Origin: JADZAI01 sp047602465
Lineage (GTDB): Bacteria > Pseudomonadota > Alphaproteobacteria > Micropepsales > Micropepsaceae
Length of the DNA stretch: 64,000 bases
NCBI GenBank assembly: GCA_047602465.1
Contig: JASGHF010000001.1
Location: 248,001 to 312,000, forward strand
Direction: 5' to 3'
How positions within the stretch are numbered: the first letter of the stretch is position 1; each line of letters opens with the position of its first letter. Below are positions 10,971-17,497 of this stretch, piece after piece. The notes under the pieces were generated by a model, which worked only from the letters and a program-made list of their open reading frames with translations, was not told where the DNA came from and did not search any database. The position numbers were made by a program, and so were the translations under genes.

Positions 10971-12124
10971 GCGCTCTGCAATTCGACATTCATGCGACCG
11001 ACGGCGCGGCGCGCACGGGCGTCGTGCGCCTGCCGCGCGGCGAAATCCGCACGCCGGCCTTCATGCCGGTCGGCACGGCGGCGACGGTGAAGGCGATGAT
11101 GCCGGAAAGCGTGCGCGCGACCGGCGCCGATATCCTGCTGGGGAACACCTATCACCTGATGCTGCGGCCGGGGGCGGAGCGGGTGGCGCGGCTGGGCGGC
11201 CTGCACAAGATGATGAACTGGCCGCGGCCGATCCTGACGGATTCGGGCGGTTTCCAGGTGATGTCGCTGGCGGCTCTGCGGAAGATGACGGAGGAGGGCG
11301 TCACCTTCCAAAGCCATATCGACGGGTCGAAGCATCATCTGACGCCGGAGCGGTCGATCGAGATCCAGTCGCTGCTGGGGTCGGACATCCAGATGGTGCT
11401 GGATGAATGCGTGGCGCTGCCCGCGACGCCGCAGGCGGTAGAGAAGGCGCTGGCGCTGTCGACGCGCTGGGCCAGGCGCTCGAAGGCGGCGTTCGGGGAT
11501 CAGGCGAGCCTGGGGCGGGCGCTGTTCGGGATCGTGCAGGGCGGCACCGACCCGGCGATGCGCCGGCGCTCGGCCGGGGAACTGGTGGAGATCGGGTTCG
11601 ACGGCTATGCGATCGGCGGGCTGGCGGTGGGCGAAGGGCACGCGCTGATGGTCGCGACCATCGCCGAGACGACGCCGCATCTGCCGGCGAATCGGCCGCG
11701 CTATCTGATGGGCGTCGGCAAGCCGGTGGACCTGGTGGAAGCGGTGCGGCGCGGCGTCGATATGTTCGACTGCGTGCTGCCGACGCGGTCGGGCCGCAAC
11801 GGGCAGGCATTTACGCGCACCGGAACGCTGAACCTGAAGAACGCGCGCCATGCGGATGATTCGGCGCCGCTCGATTCGGGGTGCGCGTGCCCGGCCTGCG
11901 CGACCTATAGCCGGGCATATCTGCATCACCTGGTGAAGAGCGGCGAAATCCTGGGCGCGATGCTGATGACCTGGCACAATCTCCAGTATTATCAGGATCT
12001 TATGGCGGGAATGCGGGATGCCATCTCGCGTGGTGCGTTGGCCGCTTTCGCGGCGGATTTCTACGCAACCACGGGGACGGAGGAAGTGGTGAGTCCAGAT
12101 GGGATCGAACCATCGACCCTCTGA
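10967..12124 (+). CDS. tgt: Queuine tRNA-guanine transglycosylase
   Basis: Tgt exchanges guanine-34 for preQ1 in GUN-anticodon tRNAs. The 385 residues contain the general-base Asp block ILTDSGGFQVMSL, the nucleophile block VDMFDCVLPTRSGRNGQAFT, and the zinc ligands CACPACATYSRAYLHHL. It overlaps queA by 4 nt. The last dozen residues (VVSPDGIEPSTL) are read from the antisense strand of the tRNA-Lys gene; the stop (TGA 12122-12124) lies in that tRNA's anticodon stem. The natural C-terminus therefore probably evolved by read-in, and the enzyme core ends near residue 372. Confidence 0.97.
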   Translation: MSALQFDIHATDGAARTGVVRLPRGEIRTPAFMPVGTAATVKAMMPESVRATGADILLGNTYHLMLRPGAERVARLGGLHKMMNWPRPILTDSGGFQVMSLAALRKMTEEGVTFQSHIDGSKHHLTPERSIEIQSLLGSDIQMVLDECVALPATPQAVEKALALSTRWARRSKAAFGDQASLGRALFGIVQGGTDPAMRRRSAGELVEIGFDGYAIGGLAVGEGHALMVATIAETTPHLPANRPRYLMGVGKPVDLVEAVRRGVDMFDCVLPTRSGRNGQAFTRTGTLNLKNARHADDSAPLDSGCACPACATYSRAYLHHLVKSGEILGAMLMTWHNLQYYQDLMAGMRDAISRGALAAFAADFYATTGTEEVVSPDGIEPSTL

Positions 12125-12161
12125 TTAAAAGTCAGATGCTCTACCGCTGAGCTATGGACCC
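12087..12161 (-). tRNA. tRNA-Lys (anticodon TTT)
   Basis: On the minus strand a full cloverleaf folds. The acceptor arm GGGTCCA pairs with TGGACTC (one G-T). There is a D arm, a TCTGA/TCAGA anticodon stem with loop CTTTTAA (anticodon TTT), a GTTCGAT T-loop and an encoded CCA at 12089-12087. It is convergent with tgt, whose last 38 bases overlap it. Confidence 0.96.
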
Positions 12162-12313
12162 ACTGCGGGCGGCAATACTTGGATACGGGCGGAAATCCAA
12201 GCCCAATCTGCGTGGCCGGGCCACGCTTTACGCCGCAGTAACTATTGCTGGCTAGGGTCTGGTCTTGAGAAATCCGCCCTCGCGACGAGGGCCTCGAGAC
12301 CGGAGACCCGACC

Positions 12314-12580
12314 ATGAAGCGCCTTGTTTCTCTTGCTGCGGCTGCGGTCGTTGCGACCTCGTTCACGACTGCTGCGCTGGCCAACGGTCAGGGCACGCCG
12401 ATCGAGCCGGCCCGTCCGGTTCCGCCGGCTCCGACCGTTCTGCAGCCCGCTGGCCCGGCGCCGGCCGCCACGGTCCAGAAGACCGCGTCGAGCCAGAACT
12501 GGTGGCTGATTGCGCTGGCCGCCGCCATCGCTGTCGGCATCATCATCGCCGTCGACGAAGACGACGACACCAACGACTGA
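12314..12580 (+). CDS. Array small protein, copy 1
   Basis: An 88-residue exported protein. Signal peptide residues 1-23 (cleavage after AALA), mature start NGQGTPIEP, a Pro/Ala linker to about residue 58, the helix NWWLIALAAAIAVGIIIAV, then DEDDDTND. ATG 12314 follows GGAG with a 9-nt gap. This copy is more divergent than copies 2, 3, 4 and 6 in the linker and helix. Its position in a YjbH/YjbF locus suggests a YjbE-like role in exopolysaccharide production or secretion. That is inference from context; the sequence gives no direct function. Confidence 0.85.
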   Translation: MKRLVSLAAAAVVATSFTTAALANGQGTPIEPARPVPPAPTVLQPAGPAPAATVQKTASSQNWWLIALAAAIAVGIIIAVDEDDDTND

Positions 12581-12614
12581 TACGCCGGATTTTCTATAAA
12601 ATCTGCCGAGTCCA

Positions 12615-12638
12615 GGGGGCGCTTGTGCGCCCCCTTTT
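12615..12638 (+). terminator. Intrinsic terminator after copy 1
   Basis: GGGGGCGC (12615-12622), loop TTGT, GCGCCCCC (12627-12634), then TTTT: an 8-bp perfect stem with a T tract. Confidence 0.85.
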
Positions 12639-12650
12639 CGTTGTTCTGCG

Positions 12651-12679
12651 TTGCGCCATCACGAATCCGTGCCTAGAAT
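12651..12679 (+). promoter_or_regulatory. Candidate promoter for copy 2
   Basis: TTGCGC (12651-12656), a 17-nt spacer and TAGAAT (12674-12679), directly after the copy-1 terminator and about 50 nt before the copy-2 start. Confidence 0.55.
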
Positions 12680-12730
12680 TTTCGGATGAATGGAGGACCG
12701 GCGCAGTGTCGGCCAAATAGGGGTAATTCA

Positions 12731-13003
12731 ATGAAGCGTATGCTTGCCGCTGGTTCGGCCGCGCTGCTGGCGCTGTCGATGACCACCACCGCGCTGGCCA
12801 ATGGCCAGGGTTCGCCGATCGCGCCGGAGCCGGCTCCGGCCCCGACGCAGCTTGAGCCGCAAGGCCCCGCCCCGGCGCAGGAAGTCACCAAGACCCAGTC
12901 GCAACAGAACTGGTGGCTGATCGCCCTCGCGGCGATTATCATCATCGCCATCATCGTGATCGTCTCCGACGACGATGACGACGACGATACAGTTCCGCAG
13001 TAA
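12731..13003 (+). CDS. Array small protein, copy 2
   Basis: 90 residues: signal peptide 1-23 (cleavage after TALA), mature start NGQGSPIAPEPAPAPTQLEP, a Gln/Thr-rich stretch, the helix NWWLIALAAIIIIAIIVIV, then SDDDDDDDTVPQ. ATG 12731 is chosen because it opens a canonical signal peptide; a weak AGGGG lies upstream at 12718-12723. From residue 24 on it is nearly identical to copies 3, 4 and 6. If the signal is cleaved, the Pro-rich part is periplasmic and the acidic tail would face the cytoplasm, against the positive-inside rule. Function unknown; the locus suggests polysaccharide export. Confidence 0.85.
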   Translation: MKRMLAAGSAALLALSMTTTALANGQGSPIAPEPAPAPTQLEPQGPAPAQEVTKTQSQQNWWLIALAAIIIIAIIVIVSDDDDDDDTVPQ

Positions 13004-13029
13004 ATCAGCGTCGCTTTTGCGACGTTGAA

Positions 13030-13058
13030 GGGGGGGGGGCCTCGGCGCCCCCTTTTTT
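13030..13058 (+). terminator. Probable terminator after copy 2
   Basis: A run of ten G (13030-13039), then CCTCGG, CGCCCCC (13046-13052) and six T. The stem is imperfect but GC-rich and placed just after the gene. The long G run is also prone to sequencing error. Confidence 0.6.
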
Positions 13059-13206
13059 ATTGCTGAGCGCCGGTCGCCGCTGCCGATGCAATTCTGCATC
13101 ATGTGGCGCTTTTCCCATGTCGGCGCGTAGCCGGTCTGGGGGATTTAGGCTTTAACTATTTGGTGACTCGTGGCGCCGCCGCGATCTGGTTTGGGGAGGC
13201 TGTGTT

Positions 13207-13482
13207 TTGAAGCGTATTTCTGCCTTTGCCGTAGCCGCGCTGTTGGCGGCTTCGATGACGACGTCCGCGCTGGCCAATGGCCAGGGTTCGCCGATCGCGC
13301 CGGAGCCGGCTCCGGCGCCGACGCAGCTTGAGCCGCAAGGCCCGGCCCCGGCGCAGCAGGTCACCAAGACCCAGTCGCAGCAGAACTGGTGGCTGATCGC
13401 TCTCGCCGCGATCGTCATCATCGCCATCATCGTGATCGTGTCCGACGACGATGATGACGACACCAACAACAACGCCCCTTGA
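13207..13482 (+). CDS. Array small protein, copy 3
   Basis: 91 residues with a TTG start at 13207, supported by GGGGAGG 7 nt upstream and by the fit of MKRISAFAVAALLAAS to a signal peptide. The mature part NGQGSPIAPEPAPAPTQLEP onward matches copies 2, 4 and 6 with two or three substitutions (QQ for QE, V for I in the helix). The tail is SDDDDDDTNNNAP. Its stop is only 25 nt before copy 4 with no hairpin between, so copies 3 and 4 form one transcript. The use of TTG may lower its expression relative to copy 4. Confidence 0.83.
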   Translation: MKRISAFAVAALLAASMTTSALANGQGSPIAPEPAPAPTQLEPQGPAPAQQVTKTQSQQNWWLIALAAIVIIAIIVIVSDDDDDDTNNNAP

Positions 13483-13507
13483 GTTTAACATCGTACCGGA
13501 GAAGCAC

Positions 13508-13780
13508 ATGAAGAAGTTCGCCGCTTTCGGCTCGGCCGCGCTGCTGGCGCTGTCGATGACCACCACCGCGCTGGCCAACGGCCAGGGCTCGCCGATCGCG
13601 CCGGAGCCGGCTCCGGCCCCGACGCAGCTTGAGCCGCAGGGCCCCGCCCCGGCGCAGGAAGTCACCAAGACCCAGTCGTCGCAGAACTGGTGGCTGATCG
13701 CGCTGGCTGCGATCATCATCATCGCCATCATCGTGATCGTCTCCGACGACGATGACGACGAAGACTCGTCCCCGACCTGA
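13508..13780 (+). CDS. Array small protein, copy 4
   Basis: 90 residues, ATG 13508 with GGAG 6 nt upstream. Signal peptide MKKFAAFGSAALLALSMTTT followed by ALA cleavage, the shared Pro-rich linker, the helix NWWLIALAAIIIIAIIVIV and the acidic tail SDDDDDEDSSPT. The second half of its signal peptide is identical to copy 2, while the rest is closest to copy 6 (TQSSQNWW in both). This suggests mosaic exchange between copies. It is the second gene of a two-gene unit with copy 3 and is followed by a strong terminator. Confidence 0.85.
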   Translation: MKKFAAFGSAALLALSMTTTALANGQGSPIAPEPAPAPTQLEPQGPAPAQEVTKTQSSQNWWLIALAAIIIIAIIVIVSDDDDDEDSSPT

Positions 13781-13794
13781 TCGGGCGGAGCGAA

Positions 13795-13820
13795 GGGGCG
13801 CTGCGGCGCCCCTTTTGTTT
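13795..13820 (+). terminator. Intrinsic terminator after copy 4
   Basis: GGGGCGC (13795-13801), loop TGCG, GCGCCCC (13806-13812), then TTTTGTTTT. Confidence 0.85.
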
Positions 13821-13831
13821 TACGAGTTGCG

Positions 13832-13860
13832 TTGATCGAGCCGGGCGAATCCCTTATTTT
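13832..13860 (+). promoter_or_regulatory. Candidate promoter for copy 5
   Basis: TTGATC (13832-13837), a 17-nt spacer and TATTTT (13855-13860), between the copy-4 terminator and copy 5. Confidence 0.4.
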
Positions 13861-13904
13861 TCTGTAAATGCGGGTGCGTCCCGGCGTATGGCAGGATTTT
13901 GCAA

Positions 13905-14180
13905 GTGAAGATCGCGACCACTTTGGTTTTGGCTGCTGCGCTTGCTGCGGCGCCCGTTCTGGCCGCCGATAAGGCCGAGACGGTGCGCGAGGCGACGCCT
14001 CCGGTGCCCGAGCGCGCTGACGTCGATCTGGAACCGGCCGGCGTGGCGCCGGGAACCACCGTCCGTCAGGCGCGTATTGCACAGAACTGGCTGCTGCTGG
14101 GCCTGGGTTCGGCTGCGCTGGCCGGTATTCTGTTCGGCCTCGCCGGGTCCGGTTCGGATTCGACGTCGACGACGAATTGA
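13905..14180 (+). CDS. Array small protein, copy 5 (divergent)
   Basis: 91 residues from GTG 13905, chosen because AGGA lies 8 nt upstream; a TTG at 13899 would leave almost no spacing. Signal peptide MKIATTLVLAAALAAAPVLA, a linker rich in Glu/Pro/Val (EATPPVPERADVDLEPAGVA), the helix NWLLLGLGSAALAGILFGLA, then GSGSDSTSTTN. It lacks the NGQG start and the Asp tail of its neighbours and ends in Ser/Thr. From memory this is closer to the Ser/Thr-rich E. coli YjbE style. It is the outlier of the array and may have a distinct role. Confidence 0.8.
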   Translation: MKIATTLVLAAALAAAPVLAADKAETVREATPPVPERADVDLEPAGVAPGTTVRQARIAQNWLLLGLGSAALAGILFGLAGSGSDSTSTTN

Positions 14181-14252
14181 GTTGTTTGCAAACCGTAAGG
14201 TTGAGTGAAATGGATGGCCATCGGGGCCGTTAATAAGAAGGGGATTTTTGCA

Positions 14253-14525
14253 ATGAAGCGTTTTGTATCTACCGCGTTGGCGCTCGCCTTCGCGACTTCG
14301 CTGACCACCAGCGCGCTGGCCAACGGCCAGGGCTCGCCGATCGCGCCGGAGCCGGCTCCGGCCCCGACGCAGCTTGAGCCGCAGGGCCCCGCCCCGGCGC
14401 AGGAAGTCACCAAGACCCAGTCGTCGCAGAACTGGTGGCTGATCGCGCTGGCCGCGATAATCATCATCGCCATCATCGTCATCGTCTCGGATGACGACGA
14501 TGATGACGAGCAGGTCAGCGACTAA
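14253..14525 (+). CDS. Array small protein, copy 6
   Basis: 90 residues, ATG 14253 with AAGGGG about 9 nt upstream; the longer in-frame reading from 14205 would bury the signal peptide. Signal peptide MKRFVSTALALAFATSLTTS then ALA cleavage. The mature region is essentially identical to copy 4, with the tail SDDDDDDEQVSD. Nucleotide identity with copy 4 extends through synonymous sites over about 180 nt, pointing to recent duplication or gene conversion across the divergent copy 5. A strong terminator follows. Confidence 0.85.
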   Translation: MKRFVSTALALAFATSLTTSALANGQGSPIAPEPAPAPTQLEPQGPAPAQEVTKTQSSQNWWLIALAAIIIIAIIVIVSDDDDDDEQVSD

Positions 14526-14552
14526 GCATCAGTCTAGGCTGAATGCGACTTC

Positions 14553-14586
14553 GGGCGTTCCTTATGGAACGCCCCGTTTCATTTTT
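14553..14586 (+). terminator. Intrinsic terminator after copy 6
   Basis: GGGCGTTCC (14553-14561), loop TTAT, GGAACGCCC (14566-14574), then a T-rich stretch CGTTTCATTTTT. Confidence 0.8.
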
Positions 14587-14711
14587 CTGTCCGTCCGCAC
14601 CTTATCAAATTTTAAGTTTCATTTGCTTGTCGCGGCATTGCGCGAAATCTACGCTTCGAACGGCTTCCGGATTGACTCGCTTTCGCTGTCTCAATCAGAG
14701 GTTTTCTCTCA

Positions 14712-14978
14712 ATGATACGCTATCTCGCCCCCGTTTCCGGTCTGGCCATTGCATTTGGGTTGATGACCGGACCTGCTTTCGCCAACGGTCAGGGTTCGCC
14801 GATTGAACCCTCGCCGCAGGATGAACCTGTCGCGCTCGAACCCTCCGGCCCCGCGCCGGCAGCCGCAGTTCAAACCGTGTCCGACGGCACGAACTGGCTG
14901 CTGATCGGCCTCGGCGCGGCTGCTGCGGTGGGTCTTGTGGTCTTCCTCGCCGAGGATGACGACGACACCACCAACTGA
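14712..14978 (+). CDS. Array small protein, copy 7
   Basis: 88 residues, ATG 14712. Signal peptide MIRYLAPVSGLAIAFGLMTG, cleavage after AFA, mature start NGQGSPIEPSPQDEPVALEP, the helix NWLLIGLGAAAAVGLVVFLA, then EDDDDTTN. It combines the NGQG start of copies 1-4 and 6 with a Gly/Ala-rich helix resembling copy 5. It is the copy nearest to yjbH. A 17-nt sequence upstream (14618-14634) recurs, with one mismatch, upstream of yjbH, hinting at shared regulation. Confidence 0.84.
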   Translation: MIRYLAPVSGLAIAFGLMTGPAFANGQGSPIEPSPQDEPVALEPSGPAPAAAVQTVSDGTNWLLIGLGAAAAVGLVVFLAEDDDDTTN

Positions 14979-15020
14979 GGCTGTAGCGCCTGGAATGAGT
15001 TTGCTAACAGCTTGCTAACA

Positions 15021-15046
15021 GGGGCGGCGGCCACGCCGCCCCTTTT
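15021..15046 (+). terminator. Intrinsic terminator after copy 7
   Basis: GGGGCGGCG (15021-15029), loop GCCA, CGCCGCCCC (15034-15042), then TTTT: a 9-bp perfect stem. Confidence 0.88.
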
Positions 15047-15049
15047 CAT

Positions 15050-15078
15050 TTGCTTGTAGCGCCGGGCTTTTCTAGCTT
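15050..15078 (+). promoter_or_regulatory. Candidate yjbH promoter
   Basis: TTGCTT (15050-15055), a 17-nt spacer and TAGCTT (15073-15078), directly after the copy-7 terminator. The -35 lies inside a 17-nt motif shared with the region upstream of copy 7. Confidence 0.5.
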
Positions 15079-15119
15079 GGGTTAAGGATTCCGCGTGGTT
15101 ACCGCGGGCGGGGGATAGA

Positions 15120-17495
15120 GTGGTTCGGGCGAGCACGATGCGTTCCGCAACGATGGGACTTATGGCCGGCTGTGCGTCGGCCGCGCTGCTGTCGGCGGCC
15201 GCTGCCGATAAACCGAACTGGCCTGGCCCGCAGCCGCTCAATACCTATGGTCATACCGGCCTTCTGGAGATGCCCTCGGCGCGCGTGATGGAAGACGGCG
15301 AGTTCGCCGTCACGATCGCGACCGCACCGGAATCGTTCCGCACGACGCTGACATTCCAGGTTTTCCCATGGCTGGAAGCGGCGTTCCGCTATGGCCGCAT
15401 CAGCAATTTCTTCGCCGCCGTCGATCCGGAAGATCCCGACCTGCTGGACCGTTCGTTCAGCCTGAAGGTCAAGCTTTTGTCGGAGACGGAATATCTTCCC
15501 GCCATCGCTGTCGGTCTCAACGACATCGTCGGCACCGGGATTTATGGCGGCGAATATGTCGTCGCGTCGAAGAACTGGGGCGATTTCGATTTCACGCTGG
15601 GCATGGGCTGGGGCCGCATGGGTTCCGTCGGCATGCTGCGCAATCCGTTCTCGTATCTCGACGAACGCTTCGATACGCGTCCCGTTTACGACCCCAACAA
15701 CGACCAGGGCGGCAAGCCTCTGTTCAACTCGATCTTCCGCGGGCGCGACGTGTCGCTGTTCGGCGGTGTCGTGTGGCAGACGCCGGTCGACGGGTTGAAG
15801 GCGATCGTCGAATACAGCGGCGATAACTATCAGGTTGAGCAGGATTCGGGTCTCTACCGTCCGGAGTTGCAGTGGAATTTCGGCCTGTCGTATCGCTATG
15901 ACAGCCTGCTGGAAGGCACGCTGTCCTATCTTTACGGAGACACGATCAGCTTCCGCCTGTCGGTGCGCTTCGACCCGACGGTGGAAATGATGAAGGTGAT
16001 GGAGCCGACGCCGCTGCCGCCATCAGTGCGCCCGGCGGACCAGCGCCCCGGCGGTACGCCGGTGGCCCGCATCGAGGAAGTGCCGGCAGGCAGCGCGGAG
16101 AAGATCGAGGCCGTGGGCCTGCGCGGCGTCGTGCATGCGGCGTCCGACGAGAAGTGGTCGCTCGAAGATTATTCGCGTACGGGCAATGCGCTGCTCGCCG
16201 AGAATGCGGGCGGCAATGGCGGCAGCAGCTCGATGCAGCAGATCATGTCGAGCGGCCGCTGGAACGATGTCCCCGCCATCCGCCAGCAGATCATCGACAG
16301 CCTGAAGCAGTTGGGCGAGGCGCAGAGCCTGGGCATCGAGGCGGTCGATCTGCGCAAGGACTATGTCGCGGTCTATTACAACAACACACACTATGTCCGT
16401 GAAACCGACGCGATCCACCGGATGCTGCGTGTTCTGTCGACGCTGCCGCCCAGCGTGGAGCATTTCTACATCACCAGCGTGGTCGGCGGCCTGCCGTCGA
16501 CCGAGGTGCAGTTGACGCGCAGCGCCTATGAGCGTGCTGTCGGTCAGTTCGCCGTAGTCGACGACTTGATCGACTATGTGAAGATCGTCCCAGGCGGCAT
16601 GGAAATTCCGGACGAGGCGATCCGCTTCTCCGACGCCTATCCGCGCTTCAGCTGGGAAATCCTGCCGCGGCCCCGCACGTTGCTGTTCGATCCCGACAAA
16701 CCGCTGCGGATCGGCGTGACGCTGTCGATCGGCGGCTCTGTCGAGTTCGAGGATGGCTGGAAGGTCGAGGGCAACTGGACTTCGGACCTCATCGATACGG
16801 TCGACGATCCGACGCCAGGCAACTCGGTGCTGCCGCATGTGCGTACGGATTTCCGGCTCTATCGCGACCAGGGCCAGCACGGCATCGAGTTGCTCTATGT
16901 TTCGAAGATCGGCAAGCTGGCGCCGGACATCTTCTACGAGGTCAAAGCGGGCCTGCTGGAAGACATGTTCGGCGGCGTCGGCGGCGAAGTGATCTGGCGT
17001 CCGCAAGGCAGCGATATCGCCTGGGGCGCGAACCTCTATTACCTGAAACAGCGTGACTTCGACCGCCTGTTCGAGTTCCGCGACTACGATGTCGTCACCG
17101 GCCAGGTCAGCATGTACTGGCAGGACGCGATCTGGCGTGGCGTGAACGTGAACGTCCACGCTGGCCGCTATCTCGCAGGCGACTGGGGCGCGACCTTCGA
17201 GGTGACGCGCCAGTTCGACAGCGGTGTCGAAATCGGCGCGTACGCGACGCTCACCGATGTGCCGTTCGAAGAGTTCGGCGAAGGCAGTTTCGACAAGGGT
17301 CTGATCATCCGCGTGCCGTTCGGCTGGATCGCGCCGTTCAACACGCAATACACGGTCAGCACCTATCTCGCTTCGCTGACGCGCGACGGCGGCCAGCGCC
17401 TGTATGACCGCAACCCGCTGTGGGAGAAGGTCCGCCGCACCAACGAAACCGAGATCCGCCGTACGTGGAAGCTCGATGTGACGCCGGGCCTGTAG
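15120..17495 (+). CDS. yjbH: YjbH-family outer-membrane exopolysaccharide protein
   Basis: A 791-residue exported protein of the YjbH/YmcA family (DUF940), predicted outer-membrane beta-barrel component of exopolysaccharide secretion. The signal peptide ends near residue 29 (LLSAAAA). The family block WPGPQPLNTYGHTGLLEMPS follows, then two barrel-like halves rich in alternating aromatic and charged strands, separated around residues 300-380 by a Pro-rich, soluble segment. The start is GTG 15120 with GGGGGA 4 nt upstream; ATG 15138 is an alternative. It is longer than I recall for the E. coli protein (about 700). It is followed after 2 nt by the YjbF-like lipoprotein, so the two are translationally linked. 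Confidence 0.88.
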   Translation: MVRASTMRSATMGLMAGCASAALLSAAAADKPNWPGPQPLNTYGHTGLLEMPSARVMEDGEFAVTIATAPESFRTTLTFQVFPWLEAAFRYGRISNFFAAVDPEDPDLLDRSFSLKVKLLSETEYLPAIAVGLNDIVGTGIYGGEYVVASKNWGDFDFTLGMGWGRMGSVGMLRNPFSYLDERFDTRPVYDPNNDQGGKPLFNSIFRGRDVSLFGGVVWQTPVDGLKAIVEYSGDNYQVEQDSGLYRPELQWNFGLSYRYDSLLEGTLSYLYGDTISFRLSVRFDPTVEMMKVMEPTPLPPSVRPADQRPGGTPVARIEEVPAGSAEKIEAVGLRGVVHAASDEKWSLEDYSRTGNALLAENAGGNGGSSSMQQIMSSGRWNDVPAIRQQIIDSLKQLGEAQSLGIEAVDLRKDYVAVYYNNTHYVRETDAIHRMLRVLSTLPPSVEHFYITSVVGGLPSTEVQLTRSAYERAVGQFAVVDDLIDYVKIVPGGMEIPDEAIRFSDAYPRFSWEILPRPRTLLFDPDKPLRIGVTLSIGGSVEFEDGWKVEGNWTSDLIDTVDDPTPGNSVLPHVRTDFRLYRDQGQHGIELLYVSKIGKLAPDIFYEVKAGLLEDMFGGVGGEVIWRPQGSDIAWGANLYYLKQRDFDRLFEFRDYDVVTGQVSMYWQDAIWRGVNVNVHAGRYLAGDWGATFEVTRQFDSGVEIGAYATLTDVPFEEFGEGSFDKGLIIRVPFGWIAPFNTQYTVSTYLASLTRDGGQRLYDRNPLWEKVRRTNETEIRRTWKLDVTPGL

Positions 17496-17497
17496 CG

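Larger units (their letters stand above)
12314..14978 (+). repeat. Tandem array of seven paralogous small membrane-protein genes
   Basis: Seven short genes (starts 12314, 12731, 13207, 13508, 13905, 14253, 14712) lie head to tail. Each encodes about 90 residues: a cleavable signal peptide, a Pro/Ala/Glu-rich linker, one hydrophobic helix beginning NW(W/L)L, and a short polar tail that is Asp-rich in six. Copies 2, 3, 4 and 6 are nearly identical from the signal cleavage site to the tail, including at the DNA level. Most units end in a strong hairpin terminator. Confidence 0.93.

Noticed and set aside
12314..14978. CRISPR or mobile repeat array
   Set aside because: The repeat unit is a full coding gene with its own signals; no short direct repeats with spacers, terminal inverted repeats or transposase.
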